Assembly (NCBI RefSeq): GCF_014652915.1
Contig: NZ_BMZS01000001.1
Location: 186,001 to 250,000 of the forward strand
DNA from: Thalassobaculum fulvum
Lineage (GTDB): Bacteria > Pseudomonadota > Alphaproteobacteria > Thalassobaculales > Thalassobaculaceae
Direction: 5' to 3'
DNA: 64,000 nucleotides
Part shown: one piece after another, positions 37,951 through 47,171 of the stretch
Position numbering within the stretch: position 1 is the first letter of the stretch
Layout: each line of letters begins with the position of its first letter
Notes under the pieces: generated by a model
The model's input: only the letters and a program-made list of their open reading frames with translations
Told to the model about the DNA's origin: nothing
Database searches by the model: none
Made by a program: the position numbers and the translations under genes

Positions 37951-39145
37951 CCCGGTGTCCACCGACGCGCTTCCCGTCGACGAGCCGATCGGGGTCTACG
38001 TGCACTGGCCGTTCTGCCTGTCCAAGTGCCCGTACTGCGACTTCAACAGCCACGTCGCCGCGGCGGTCGACCACGACCGCTGGCGGGCCGCGCTGGTCCG
38101 CGACCTGGAAGGCCAGGCGGCGCGGATCGGCCGGCGCCGGGTCGAGAGCGTGTTCTTCGGCGGCGGCACGCCGTCGCTGATGGCGCCGGAGACGGTGGCG
38201 GCGGTACTCGCCGCCGTCGGACGGCTGTTCCGGCTGTCCAACGACCTCGAGGTCACGCTCGAGGCCAACCCGACCTCGGTCGAGGCCGGCAAGCTGGAGG
38301 CGTTCCGCGACGCCGGGGTCAACCGGGTGTCGCTCGGCGTGCAGGCCCTGGACGACGCGGTCCTGAAATTCCTGGGCCGGGCCCACTCGGCGGAAGAGGC
38401 GCTGGCGGCGGTGGCGACCGCGCGCGAGCGGTTCGAGCGGGTCAGCTTCGACCTGATCTACGCCCGCCCGGACCAGAGCCCGGAGTCCTGGCGCCGCGAG
38501 CTGACCGACGCCCTGCGGCACGCCGCCGGCCACCTGTCGCTCTACCAGCTCACCATCGAGCCGACCACGCCGTTCCATTCCCTGCACGCCCGCGGTGCGT
38601 TCCGGCTGCCGGACGAGGACGCCGCGGCGGCGCTCTGGGACGTCACCCAGGAGACCCTGGAGGCGGCCGGGCTGCCGGCCTACGAGGTCTCCAACCACGC
38701 CCGGCCGGGCCAGGAATGCCGGCACAACCTGGTGTACTGGAGCTATCGCGACTACCTCGGTGTCGGGCCCGGCGCCCACGGCCGGCTGACCGAGCGCGGG
38801 CGCAAGGTCGCGACCCGGGCGCACCGGGCCCCGGCGCTGTGGCTGGAGCGGGTCGAACGCGAGGGCCACGCGCTGGTCGACGACCGGCCGCTGGCTCGCG
38901 ACGAGACGCTGGTCGAGGCGACGCTGACCGGGCTGCGGCTCGCCGGGGGGGTGCCGCGCGAACGCTGGCACGCCCTGTTCGGGACCGGCCCGGAAACCCT
39001 GTTCGAACCCGCAACGATCGAGCTGCTGACCGGCGGCGGGTTCCTCGAGCTCGACGCCGAGGGTCTGCGCGCCACCGCCGCCGGCCGGACCCGCCTCGAC
39101 GCCGTGACCGACCGCCTGCTGCGCGGGGTGACGCCGGCGGGCTGA
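37931..39145 (+). CDS. hemW: Heme chaperone HemW (radical SAM)
   Basis: A 404-residue radical SAM protein. The iron-sulfur motif is Cys29-x3-Cys33-x2-Cys36 ([13 protein letters not shown]), and [10 protein letters not shown], the EANPTSVE strand and [19 protein letters not shown] follow, all typical of HemW. The extra Cys seen in oxygen-independent coproporphyrinogen oxidases (HemN, CxxxCxxCxC) is Phe here (CPYCDF), which supports HemW. It is thought to deliver heme to respiratory enzymes. It is last in the rph-rdgB-hemW operon. Confidence 0.93.
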   Translation: MAAGRADPVSTDALPVDEPIGVYVHWPFCLSKCPYCDFNSHVAAAVDHDRWRAALVRDLEGQAARIGRRRVESVFFGGGTPSLMAPETVAAVLAAVGRLFRLSNDLEVTLEANPTSVEAGKLEAFRDAGVNRVSLGVQALDDAVLKFLGRAHSAEEALAAVATARERFERVSFDLIYARPDQSPESWRRELTDALRHAAGHLSLYQLTIEPTTPFHSLHARGAFRLPDEDAAAALWDVTQETLEAAGLPAYEVSNHARPGQECRHNLVYWSYRDYLGVGPGAHGRLTERGRKVATRAHRAPALWLERVEREGHALVDDRPLARDETLVEATLTGLRLAGGVPRERWHALFGTGPETLFEPATIELLTGGGFLELDAEGLRATAAGRTRLDAVTDRLLRGVTPAG

Positions 39146-39160
39146 TCCCGCGAAACCGGA

Positions 39161-39189
39161 TTGCCGTTTGCCCCGCCGGGGCGGATAAG
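39161..39189 (+). promoter_or_regulatory. Promoter of the glycosyltransferase gene
   Basis: TTGCCG (39161-39166), 17 bp, GATAAG (39184-39189), placed between hemW and the next gene, with a leader of about 30 nt. Confidence 0.4.
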
Positions 39190-39226
39190 CCTCGGCACCG
39201 CTTGCAGGATCGAAGGGGGAGGGCGG

Positions 39227-40954
39227 ATGGCATCGCGGCTGGCGGTCTACTGGCCGGGGGCGCGCATCGGCGTCGGCGCCAATCTGGTCGGCGTGCATGT
39301 GGCGAATGTCGGGCTGTTCCGGGCGCTCGCCCGGTATGGCGGGTTCGAGCGGCTCGACGTGCTGTCGCACGCGACCATGGACCCGGCCGAGTTGGCCGAG
39401 GATCTGCTGGCCGACGATCTGCCGGGCCGGGACTTGCCGGCCGGCGCCGCCGCGGCCGGCGCCCTGGTCCCGGGCAGCGCCCTCGACGTCCAGCGGCTGG
39501 CCGAGACCGGCGCGATGCTGCGCGGCAGCCCCGACCTCGTCGATCTCGCCTGGCTGCGCCGCCAGACCCTGGGCGACCGGGCCTACAGCCTGATCGGGAC
39601 GATCCACACGATCGCGCCGCCCGGCGTGCGCGGCCAGATCGCCGGCGCCGCCGTCGGCCCGATCCAGCCCTGGGACGCCCTGATCTGCACCTCCCCGAGC
39701 GTGCGGAGCGCCATGGAGCGGATGTTCGAGGAGTGGGGCGCCTATATCGCTGAACGGTTCGGCGGGACCCGGTGGTCGCGGCCGCACCTGCCGCTGATCC
39801 CGCTCGGGGTCGACGGCGCGAGGCTGGCGGCGCTGGCCGACCGGCCGGCGGTGCGGGCGGCGGTCCGCGAGCGACTCGACGTGGCGCCCGACGACGTGCT
39901 GGTGCTGTGGGTCGGCCGGCTGTCGTTCTTCGAGAAGGCGTTCCCGCAGCCGATGTTCCGGGCGGTCCAGGAAGCCGCCCGGGCAGCCGGCGCGCGGGTC
40001 CACTTCGCGATGGCGGGCTGGTTCCCGGACCCGGTGAAGGACCGCCAGATGTACGAGCAGGCGGCGCGCGCCTACGCCCCGGCCGTGCCGGTGCACTTCC
40101 TCGACGGCAACGACCGCGCCGGCGTCGCAGAGCTGTGGGCGGCGGCGGACGTGTTCCTGTCGCTGGTCGACAACGTCCAGGAAACCTTCGGCATCGCCCC
40201 GGTCGAGGCGATGGCGGCCGGCCTGCCGGTGGTCGTGAGCGATTGGGACGGCTACCGCGCCACCGTCCGCGACGGTCAGGAGGGGTTCCTGGTCCCGACC
40301 CTGCTCGGGTCGGCCGGGCGGTTCGGCCGGACCCTGGCGATCCGGCACGGCCTGCAGATCGACTCCTACCAGAGCTATGCCGGGATGGTGGCGCAGTCGA
40401 CCGCGGTTCACGTCGGCCGGGCGGCGGACGCCCTGGCGGCCCTGATCCGGTCGCCCGGACTGCGACGGCGGATGGGGCAGGCGGGCCGGGCCAGGGTTCG
40501 CGAGGCGTTCGACTGGCCGGTGGTCGCGGCCCAGGTCAACGCGCTGGTCGACGACCTGGCGGCGATCCGCGCCGCGGCGCCGGCGGTGCCGGGCGATCGC
40601 GTCCTCAACCCGGTGGCGGGCGACCCGTTCCGCGCGTTCGCCGGGTTCGCGACCGGCGTGCTGTCGTCCCGGACGCCGCTGGCGGTCCGCCCGGGTGTCG
40701 ACCGGTCCGACCTGGAGCGCACGGCCGGGGTCGCACTCGACAACCTGTATCCGTTCTGGCGGGCCTCGCCCCAGGAGTGCGCCCGGATCCTCGACCTGGT
40801 CGCCGGCGGCCGGGTGCGCACGGTCGGCGAGCTGCTGGCCGAGTGCCCCGAGCCGCAACGCCACCGGTTCGAGCAGGCCGTGCTGTGGATGGCCAAGCTC
40901 GGCCTGCTCGACTGGCTGCCGGATACCGAGACGCAGCCGGCCCCGGACGGCTGA
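39227..40954 (+). CDS. GT-B family 4 glycosyltransferase with extra C-terminal domain
   Basis: A 575-residue cytoplasmic enzyme. The C-terminal Rossmann half has WVGRLSFFEKAFPQ, the GWFPDPVKD loop and the GT4 donor motif ETFGIAPVEAMAAGLPVVVSDWDGY (Glu-x7-Glu). After the catalytic domain (to about residue 450) come over 100 more residues. These include the unfamiliar stretch LDNLYPFWRASPQECARILDL and a winged-helix-like end (TVGELLAECPEP...AVLWMAKLGLLDWL). GAAGGGGGAGGGCGG precedes the ATG. The acceptor is unknown, and no sugar-synthesis or polysaccharide genes flank it. Confidence 0.85.
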   Translation: MASRLAVYWPGARIGVGANLVGVHVANVGLFRALARYGGFERLDVLSHATMDPAELAEDLLADDLPGRDLPAGAAAAGALVPGSALDVQRLAETGAMLRGSPDLVDLAWLRRQTLGDRAYSLIGTIHTIAPPGVRGQIAGAAVGPIQPWDALICTSPSVRSAMERMFEEWGAYIAERFGGTRWSRPHLPLIPLGVDGARLAALADRPAVRAAVRERLDVAPDDVLVLWVGRLSFFEKAFPQPMFRAVQEAARAAGARVHFAMAGWFPDPVKDRQMYEQAARAYAPAVPVHFLDGNDRAGVAELWAAADVFLSLVDNVQETFGIAPVEAMAAGLPVVVSDWDGYRATVRDGQEGFLVPTLLGSAGRFGRTLAIRHGLQIDSYQSYAGMVAQSTAVHVGRAADALAALIRSPGLRRRMGQAGRARVREAFDWPVVAAQVNALVDDLAAIRAAAPAVPGDRVLNPVAGDPFRAFAGFATGVLSSRTPLAVRPGVDRSDLERTAGVALDNLYPFWRASPQECARILDLVAGGRVRTVGELLAECPEPQRHRFEQAVLWMAKLGLLDWLPDTETQPAPDG

Positions 40955-40958
40955 CCGC

Positions 40959-42269
40959 TCAGTTCAGCAGCGGCTCGAAGCTGGTCGGGGCCGGGTCCTC
41001 GATGTCGATCCCGCGCGGGGTCAGGGTCAGGACCGCCAGGCCGCGCTGGTTGCTGCCGTCCGGCATCAGGCGGAACAGCCCGTCGACCCCGGCGAAGCCG
41101 CTCGGCTGGGTCAGCGACTGCCGGTCGAAGGCCGGGCCGCCGGGCTGGCGCGCCAGCACCGCGGCCAGCGACACCGCGTCGTAGGCGAGCGAGGCGAGGC
41201 CGGCGGGCGGGGCCCCGAACACCGAGCGGTAGCGCTGCTCGAACGCCCGGCGGGTCTGCGGCGACGGGGCGGCGAACCAGCCGCCGGCAAGCGCCGGCTC
41301 GCGGCCGAGCTCGGGGTCGTTCCAGAGCGTGCTGCCGAGATACCGGACCTTGGTGTTGTCGATGTCGTAATACGCCATCAGCGGCGCCAGGTTGCGGATC
41401 TCGGCACCGCCGTCCGGCACCAGCACGGCGTCGATGTAGGGCGTGCCCTCCTCGCTGGCGCCGACCCGGCGGGCGAAGCGCTCGACCAGCGGGCCGTTCT
41501 CGGTGCCGCGGCCGGTCGGGTAGCTGTCCGAGGCGACCACCGATCCGCCGGTCCGCACCACCGCGGCGTTCAGCGCCTGCAGCGCGGTCGAGCCGTAGGC
41601 GTTGGCCGGCACCAGGGCGCCGAAGCGCGACAGGCCGCGGGCGCCGGCGTACAGCACCACGCGCTCGACCTGCTGGCCCGGCAACAGCCCGAACACCCAA
41701 ACCCCGTCGCCCGCCACCGATCGGTCGTTGGAGAACGCGAGCACCGGCACGCCGGCCGGTCGGGCGACCGGCGCGACCGCCGAGACGCCGGCGGCGAACA
41801 AGGGTCCGATGATCATCCGGGCGCCGCCGTCGATGGCCTTGCGGGCGGCCGCGGCGGCGCCGTCCGGGGTCGAGCCGGTGTCGTGCACCGACAGCGCGAA
41901 CGCGTCGTCGGCGATCTCGAACAGCGCGAGCTCGGCGGCGTTGCGCATGGCCAGCCCGACGCCGGACGCGCGGCCGCTGAGCGGCACCAGCAGCGCGACC
42001 ATCGGGGGGCCGGCGGGCCGCGCCGGACCGGTGTCCGGCAGGCTGCGGCCGAGCTCCAGCGACCCGGCGGGCGGCACCGGTTGCGGCGCCGGTGGCGGCG
42101 CCGAGACGACCGGCGGCGGGGCCGGCGGCTGGCTCGGCGGCACCGCTACGGTCTCGCCACCGGCACAGGCGGCGAGCCATAGTGCCAGCAGCGCGACCCC
42201 GGCGCCGGCGGCGGTGCGGCGCATGGACCGCGGGTGGAGCGACGGGACACGGAGCGGCGGATGGCCCAT
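40959..42269 (-). CDS. LpoA/LppC-like penicillin-binding protein activator lipoprotein
   Basis: A 436-residue lipoprotein with a lipobox WLAAC, a Pro-rich linker (about 35 residues) and a periplasmic-binding-protein-like type I fold (VALLVPLSGRASGVGLAMRNAAELALFE, IIGPLFAAGVSAVAPVA). The family includes the C-terminal domain of E. coli LpoA, the activator of PBP1a; alphaproteobacterial members are shorter and their activator role is inferred. The start at 42269 has a GGGGAA site. An ATG at 42224 would give a more standard signal length. It is divergent from yraN. Confidence 0.86.
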   Translation of the reverse strand: MGHPPLRVPSLHPRSMRRTAAGAGVALLALWLAACAGGETVAVPPSQPPAPPPVVSAPPPAPQPVPPAGSLELGRSLPDTGPARPAGPPMVALLVPLSGRASGVGLAMRNAAELALFEIADDAFALSVHDTGSTPDGAAAAARKAIDGGARMIIGPLFAAGVSAVAPVARPAGVPVLAFSNDRSVAGDGVWVFGLLPGQQVERVVLYAGARGLSRFGALVPANAYGSTALQALNAAVVRTGGSVVASDSYPTGRGTENGPLVERFARRVGASEEGTPYIDAVLVPDGGAEIRNLAPLMAYYDIDNTKVRYLGSTLWNDPELGREPALAGGWFAAPSPQTRRAFEQRYRSVFGAPPAGLASLAYDAVSLAAVLARQPGGPAFDRQSLTQPSGFAGVDGLFRLMPDGSNQRGLAVLTLTPRGIDIEDPAPTSFEPLLN

Positions 42270-42282
42270 GGATCAGTTCCCC

Positions 42283-42314
42283 GGTGACGGACGCCGACGG
42301 TGACGGACGCTAAT
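42283..42314 (+). repeat. 16-bp tandem duplication across the yraN start
   Basis: GGTGACGGACGCCGAC (42283-42298) is followed at once by GGTGACGGACGCTAAT (42299-42314). The GTG start codon of yraN lies in the second unit, and an identical GTG context is in the first. Confidence 0.7.
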
Positions 42315-42743
42315 CGAGCCCGCCGGCCAAGTAAACGCGCACGCGGTGGCGGGAATGCGGCGGCGCCCGGCGACGACCGCGTGGCGCGCCGCCGGGCGGC
42401 CGAACGGCGCGGCCTGCGGGCCGAGGCCTGGGCGGCGGTCTGGCTGACGCTGAAGGGCTACCGGGTGCTGGCCCGGCGGGTCCGGACCCCGGCCGGCGAG
42501 GTCGACCTGGTGGTGCGGCGCGGCGGCGTCGTGGTCGCGGTCGAGGTCAAGGCGCGGCCGAGCCTGGCGGCGGCGGTCGACTCGGTGTCGGCACGCCAGC
42601 GGCTGCGGGTGGCGCGCGGGCTGGAGAGCTTCCTGGCGCGACGGCCCGACCTGGCCGGCCTCGACCGGCGGTTCGACCTGGTCGCGATGCTGCCCTGGCG
42701 GCCGCCGGTGCATCTCGTCGACGTCTGGCGTCCCGGCCGGTGA
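42300..42743 (+). CDS. yraN: YraN family protein (UPF0102, endonuclease-like fold)
   Basis: A 147-residue protein with a basic N-terminus and a restriction-endonuclease-like core: RRAAERRGLRAEAWAAVWLTLKGYRVLARRVRTPAGEVDLV, with VVAVEVKAR as the catalytic-like E-x-K strand. Function is not established; homologues lie beside lpoA in many proteobacteria, as here. It starts with GTG at 42300. Confidence 0.92.
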   Translation: MTDANRARRPSKRARGGGNAAAPGDDRVARRRAAERRGLRAEAWAAVWLTLKGYRVLARRVRTPAGEVDLVVRRGGVVVAVEVKARPSLAAAVDSVSARQRLRVARGLESFLARRPDLAGLDRRFDLVAMLPWRPPVHLVDVWRPGR

Positions 42744-42768
42744 CGGCGGGCGCCGAAACCCCTAGATA
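42740..42768 (+). promoter_or_regulatory. Promoter of the BON lipoprotein gene
   Basis: GTGACG (42740-42745, over the yraN stop), 17 bp, TAGATA (42763-42768). It predicts a start near 42775 and a 38-nt leader. Confidence 0.45.
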
Positions 42769-42812
42769 GGGAGAACCGCTCGCCGCTCTTCCGACCGGAT
42801 CAGGAGACCTCG

Positions 42813-43412
42813 ATGCCGCGCAGCACACCCTCGGCCCCGCTTCTCGCAGTGCTCGTTGCGATCGCCGTCGGCAGCGCCGGCTGCACGCCTCTCGGGGTCG
42901 CCGTCGGTGCCGGGGCGGCGGGTGCCACCGCCACCCAGACCGAGAAGGGCTTCGCCGCGGCGGTCGACGACACCCGCATCAAGGCCGAGCTCAACGGCCT
43001 GTTCTTCAGGACCGATGCCGACCTGTACCAGAGCGTCACCTTCAAGGTCGAGGAGGGCCGGGTGCTGCTGACCGGCGTCGTCCCGAAGCCGGACGACCGG
43101 GTGCAGGCGTCCAAGCTGGCCTGGTCGGTCGACGAGGTGCGCGAGGTGCTCAACGAGCTGAAGGTGTCGGACGAGACCAGCCTGACCGACAAGGGCCGTG
43201 ACGTCACCATCGCCGCCAAGCTGCGGGCCCGCCTGCTGGTCGACGACAAGGTCTCGCTGATCAACTACTCGATCGATGTGGTCAACCAGACCGTCTACAT
43301 CATGGGCGTGGCGCGCACCGAGGCCGAGCTGCAGCGCGTGCTCGGCACCGCCCGCGACATCGCCTACGTGCGCCAGGTGGTCGACTTCGTGCGGGTGGCG
43401 AAGCCCGGATGA
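42813..43412 (+). CDS. DolP-like lipoprotein with two BON domains
   Basis: A 199-residue lipoprotein: signal ending in SAGC, a small glycine/alanine-rich stretch and two BON domains (about residues 50-115, DDTRIKAELNGLF...EVREVLNELKV; and 125-195, VTIAAKLRARLLVDD...AYVRQVVDFVRV). E. coli DolP (YraP) has the same layout and supports outer-membrane integrity and BAM function. Proximity to yraN and the lpoA-like gene repeats the E. coli yraM-yraN-yraP grouping. Confidence 0.88.
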   Translation: MPRSTPSAPLLAVLVAIAVGSAGCTPLGVAVGAGAAGATATQTEKGFAAAVDDTRIKAELNGLFFRTDADLYQSVTFKVEEGRVLLTGVVPKPDDRVQASKLAWSVDEVREVLNELKVSDETSLTDKGRDVTIAAKLRARLLVDDKVSLINYSIDVVNQTVYIMGVARTEAELQRVLGTARDIAYVRQVVDFVRVAKPG

Positions 43413-43422
43413 GGGTCCGTCC

Positions 43423-44271
43423 GTGAGCCCCGAGACCGCGCGCGCCGCCCTCGACGCGGTGGCGGCGGCCGGCGACGCGCCGCTGGCGATCGCCGAGACC
43501 GCGCTGGCGCTGGCGGTGCTCGACCGCGCCGCCGCCGGGCTGCCGGCGCCGGAGACCCGGGCCTGCCTGGAGGCGCTCGACGCCACCGTCGCGGCGGTTG
43601 CCGAGGCCGAGTCCCGCGGCGTCGCGCCGGCCGCCGCCCTGGCCGCCGGGATCGCCGGCCGGCTCGGCTATACCGGCGATACCGAGACCTACGACGACCT
43701 CGCGAACGCCGACCTGATCCGCGTAGTCGAGCGCCGGCGCGGCCTGCCGGTGGCGCTCGGCATCCTGTACATCCACGCCGCCCGGGCCCGCGGCCACCGG
43801 GCGGCCGGGCTCAACGTGCCCTCGCACTTCCTGATCGGGGTCGAGGCAGGGGAGCGGTCCGGCGAGGCGCGCCAGTGGGCGCTCGACCCGTTCAACGGTG
43901 GCCAGCCGCTCGGCTCCGAGGCGCTGCGCGAGCTGCTGCGCCGGGTCGCCCCCGGGGCCGAGGCTTCGCCGGCCGCCCTGGCGCCGGTACCCGACCGGGC
44001 GGTTCTGTTGCGCTTGCAGAACAACATCAAGCTGCGGCGCCTGCAGGCCGGCGACACCGCCGGCGGCCTGGCGGTGCTGGACCGCATGCGGCGGATGGCT
44101 CCCGAGCTGCCGGATCTGGTTCACGAACAGGCCGCGGTTCTGGCGGCGACCGGGGCGCTGAAGGCGGCGAGCGGGGTGCTGCGCGAGTGGCTGGATGCCG
44201 GTCACGGCGATCCGGCGACCCGGCGGGCGCTGGAGGATCGGCTCGCCGGCATCGGTTCCCGGCTCAACTGA
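43423..44271 (+). CDS. SirB1-like transglutaminase-fold protein with TPR-like tail
   Basis: A 282-residue protein starting at GTG 43423. The middle holds the SirB1 family block ([48 protein letters not shown]). The nucleophilic Cys of true transglutaminases is absent from this block, so it is probably not catalytic. The C-terminus has TPR-like helices ([38 protein letters not shown]). Its biochemical role is unknown. It follows the BON gene by 10 bp. Confidence 0.82.
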   Translation: MSPETARAALDAVAAAGDAPLAIAETALALAVLDRAAAGLPAPETRACLEALDATVAAVAEAESRGVAPAAALAAGIAGRLGYTGDTETYDDLANADLIRVVERRRGLPVALGILYIHAARARGHRAAGLNVPSHFLIGVEAGERSGEARQWALDPFNGGQPLGSEALRELLRRVAPGAEASPAALAPVPDRAVLLRLQNNIKLRRLQAGDTAGGLAVLDRMRRMAPELPDLVHEQAAVLAATGALKAASGVLREWLDAGHGDPATRRALEDRLAGIGSRLN

Positions 44272-44393
44272 CACAAGTTCCGCGCCGCCACCGTGCAAGC
44301 CTCTTGCGCCGCGGCCGGCCGCGATGGATGGTCGGCCAGCCTCACGCAACGATGGCCCCGGCTCGGGGCGAGCACAGTTCAGGGAGACCGCCC

Positions 44394-45332
44394 ATGGCCC
44401 TCGAGGTCGCGATCCAGATGGATCCCATCGAGACCGTGTCGATCCACGGCGACAGCAGCTTCGCGCTGGCGCTGGAGGCGCAGAAGCGCGGGCACCGGCT
44501 GTACCACTACCTGCCGCGCCACCTGACCTTCAAGGACCGCCGGGTCACGGCGAAGGCGGCGCCGCTGGAGGTCCGGCGGGTCGAGGGCGACCACTTCACC
44601 CTGGGCGAGCGCTCGGCGGTCGACCTGTCGACCATGGACGTGGTGCTGCTGCGCCAGGACCCGCCGTTCGACATGAGCTACATCACCACGACCCACGTGC
44701 TGGAGCACATCCACCCGAAGACCCTGGTGGTGAACGATCCGGCCAGCGTCCGCAACGCCCCCGAGAAGCTGTTCGTGACGCATTTCGAGGGCCTGATGCC
44801 GCCGACGCTGATCGCCCACGACCCGGACGAGATCAGGGCGTTCCGCGACGAGCACAAGGACATCATCGTCAAGCCGCTGTTCGGCAACGGCGGCGCCGGC
44901 GTGTTCCACATCAAGCCGGACGACGAGAACCTGAACGCGCTGCTGGAGCTGTTCACCCAGTTCTACCGCGAGCCGGTGATCGTGCAGCGCTACCTGCCGG
45001 AGGTCCGGCAGGGCGACAAGCGGGTGATCCTGGTCGACGGCAAGGGCGTCGGCGCCATCAACCGGGTGCCGGCGGCCGGCGAGGCGCGCTCCAACATGCA
45101 TGTCGGCGGCAAGGCCGTGAAATGCGAGATGACCCGGCGCGACCACGCGATCTGCGAGGCGATCGGCCCGGAGCTGAAGCGGCTCGGCCTGGTGTTCGTC
45201 GGCATCGACGTGATCGGCGACTACCTGACCGAGATCAACGTGACCTCGCCGACCGGCATCCAGGAGCTGTCGCGGTTCGACGGCATCGACGTGCCGGCCA
45301 TGCTGTGGGACGCCATCGAGGCGAAGCTGTAG
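44394..45332 (+). CDS. gshB: Glutathione synthase
   Basis: A 312-residue ATP-grasp ligase that joins gamma-glutamylcysteine and glycine. It has an N-terminal [45 protein letters not shown], the ATP-grasp loop [13 protein letters not shown] and the final [41 protein letters not shown] precedes the ATG. It ends at palindromic repeat copy B. Confidence 0.96.
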   Translation: MALEVAIQMDPIETVSIHGDSSFALALEAQKRGHRLYHYLPRHLTFKDRRVTAKAAPLEVRRVEGDHFTLGERSAVDLSTMDVVLLRQDPPFDMSYITTTHVLEHIHPKTLVVNDPASVRNAPEKLFVTHFEGLMPPTLIAHDPDEIRAFRDEHKDIIVKPLFGNGGAGVFHIKPDDENLNALLELFTQFYREPVIVQRYLPEVRQGDKRVILVDGKGVGAINRVPAAGEARSNMHVGGKAVKCEMTRRDHAICEAIGPELKRLGLVFVGIDVIGDYLTEINVTSPTGIQELSRFDGIDVPAMLWDAIEAKL

Positions 45333-45344
45333 ATCCTGCGGTGG

Positions 45345-45500
45345 AGCGGCGGGTGGGTTCCGGCTCTGTGCGACTGCGTCGCTTCGGCCGGAATGACGAA
45401 AAGAGAGGGTGGGCAACGATCCTTCGCGCCTCAGACACCCTCCATTGTCGTCATTCCGAACGGCCGCGCCAAGGCGCGGGCGATCCGGAAACCACCGGCA
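45345..45500. repeat. Long imperfect palindromic repeat, copy B
   Basis: Between the convergent ends of gshB and the Na/Pi gene. The left arm has GGCGGGTGGGTTCCGG...CCGGAATGACGA (ends 45399); the right arm has TCGTCATTCCG (45448-45458)...GATCCGGAAACCACCGG. It is closely related to copy C at 58941-59085 and more distantly to copy A. Confidence 0.75.
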
Positions 45501-45507
45501 TGCTGCC

Positions 45508-47157
45508 TCAGTCCGACGGTCCATGCCCGCGCCCCAGCAGCAGGGCGTAGCGGCGGGCTAGCCAGACCGTGCGCTCGAACAGCGCGGTGGCGGCGTACAG
45601 GGTGTCGTGCTGCTCGGCCGTCAGGCTGGTCTCGGCGGCGATCCGGCGGCGCAGCGCGTCCATGGTCTCCGAGCGGTCACCGCTGAGCGACAGCAGCATG
45701 GCCACGTCCTCGGCCGGTACCCCGCCGGCCTGTCCGGCCTCGTGGTCGAGCGCATCGGCCGCCGTGACCAGCAGGGCGTGCTGGCTCTCGACCAGGGCCT
45801 CCAGCAGGCCGTGCAGCCGGTCCCGGTCGGCCGAGCCCCGTACCGCTGGGCCGAGGCCGCGATAGGGTGCCGAGAGCTGGCGGTCGACGGTGTCGACCAG
45901 CTCGCCCAGCAGCTGGTTGCGCTTCTCGAGCTGCAGCACCGCCAGCATGAGCTCGCGCGAGGTGGTGGCGTCGAGCAGCTCGGTCAGGAACACCTCGCAG
46001 CGCGCCACCAGGTTGCGGCTGGCGTCGAGCAGGGCGCCGTAATCGGCCTCCGGCCCGACCGCGTCCGGCCTGACCGAGTCGAGCAGCAGCGGCAGGCGGG
46101 CGAAGATCCGGGCCTGCTCGCGCCGCACCAGCTCGATCGCCGATTCCGGGTCCTCGACCGCCTGGTCGTACAGGTAGCGCGGCCGCGACAGCCGCTCCTC
46201 CTCGCTCTCCGGCGCCGCCCGTGCGGCCAGCGCCAGGGCCGGGCGGGCGAGCGGCAGCATCGCCAGGGCGGCGACCAGCTGCAGCGCCAGGTACAGCAGC
46301 GCCACCGCCCGGTCGGGTGCCGCGGTCGCCGCCGCCCGCACGGCATCGCCGCCGGGAATCGCGAAGACAAGGTCGGCGAGGTAGAGCGGCAGCAGCAGGC
46401 CGACGCCGGCGATCTTGGCCATGACCTGGACCAGGGCGATCTGCCTCCCGCTGCCGGTCAGGTTGGCCGACAGCAGCCAGACGCTGAGGCCGGAGCCGAC
46501 GCTGGCGCCGAACACCAGCAGCGCGGTCTGGTCGACGGTCAGCAGGCCGGCGGTGCTCAGGGTCACCGCCACCACCGACACTGTCGCCGAGCTCTGGGCC
46601 ACCAGGGTCAGGCCGGCGCCGACCATGAAGGCCAGCGGCGGCCAGCCGGCCGCGAATGTCAGGATGTCGGCGACCGCCGGGATCGCCCGCAGGTGGCCGC
46701 CGCTCTCCTTGACCATCACGATGCCGAGGAACAGCAGCGCCACCCCGAGCGCCGAGCCGAGGGCGTGCCGCCAGCGCGGCGCCCGGTCGAGGTTCAGGAA
46801 GTAGCCGAGGCCGGTGGCGGCCAGCAGGTACATCACCAGCAGCCGCAGGTCGATCACCGCCAGCAGCACCAGCACCGAGGTCCCGACATTGGCCCACACC
46901 ACCAGCGGTACCGCCCGGCGGGCGTTCAGCAGCCCGGCCGAGATCATGCTGACCACGATGAAGGTGATGGCGCTGCTGCTCTGGGTGACCGCGCCGGACA
47001 GGGTGCCGACCAGGGCCGCCGGCACCGGGTTGCCGGTGGCGCGGGCGATCAGCCGCCGGAACCAGCGGCCGCTCAGCTCCTTCAAATTGCCGCCGATCAG
47101 CCGGATGCCGATGAAGAACAGGCCGAGCCCGGCGGCGATGTCTCCGGCGATCTCCAT
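45508..47157 (-). CDS. Na/Pi cotransporter family protein with PhoU-like domain
   Basis: A 549-residue protein. The membrane half (about residues 1-310) has the duplicated QSSSA/QSSAT signature of the NptA/SLC34 family (GTLSGAVTQSSSAITF and GLTLVAQSSATVSVV). The cytoplasmic C-terminal 220 residues are helical and resemble PhoU. It should couple sodium to phosphate movement, possibly export as in E. coli YjbB. The gene runs 14 bp behind a receptor-like membrane protein. Confidence 0.9.
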   Translation of the reverse strand: MEIAGDIAAGLGLFFIGIRLIGGNLKELSGRWFRRLIARATGNPVPAALVGTLSGAVTQSSSAITFIVVSMISAGLLNARRAVPLVVWANVGTSVLVLLAVIDLRLLVMYLLAATGLGYFLNLDRAPRWRHALGSALGVALLFLGIVMVKESGGHLRAIPAVADILTFAAGWPPLAFMVGAGLTLVAQSSATVSVVAVTLSTAGLLTVDQTALLVFGASVGSGLSVWLLSANLTGSGRQIALVQVMAKIAGVGLLLPLYLADLVFAIPGGDAVRAAATAAPDRAVALLYLALQLVAALAMLPLARPALALAARAAPESEEERLSRPRYLYDQAVEDPESAIELVRREQARIFARLPLLLDSVRPDAVGPEADYGALLDASRNLVARCEVFLTELLDATTSRELMLAVLQLEKRNQLLGELVDTVDRQLSAPYRGLGPAVRGSADRDRLHGLLEALVESQHALLVTAADALDHEAGQAGGVPAEDVAMLLSLSGDRSETMDALRRRIAAETSLTAEQHDTLYAATALFERTVWLARRYALLLGRGHGPSD

Positions 47158-47171
47158 GGCGGGGCCGGCGG

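Noticed and set aside
37883-40864. 993-codon minus-strand open frame opposite hemW and the glycosyltransferase
   Set aside because: Antisense shadow created by high GC at third codon positions; no recognisable domain.
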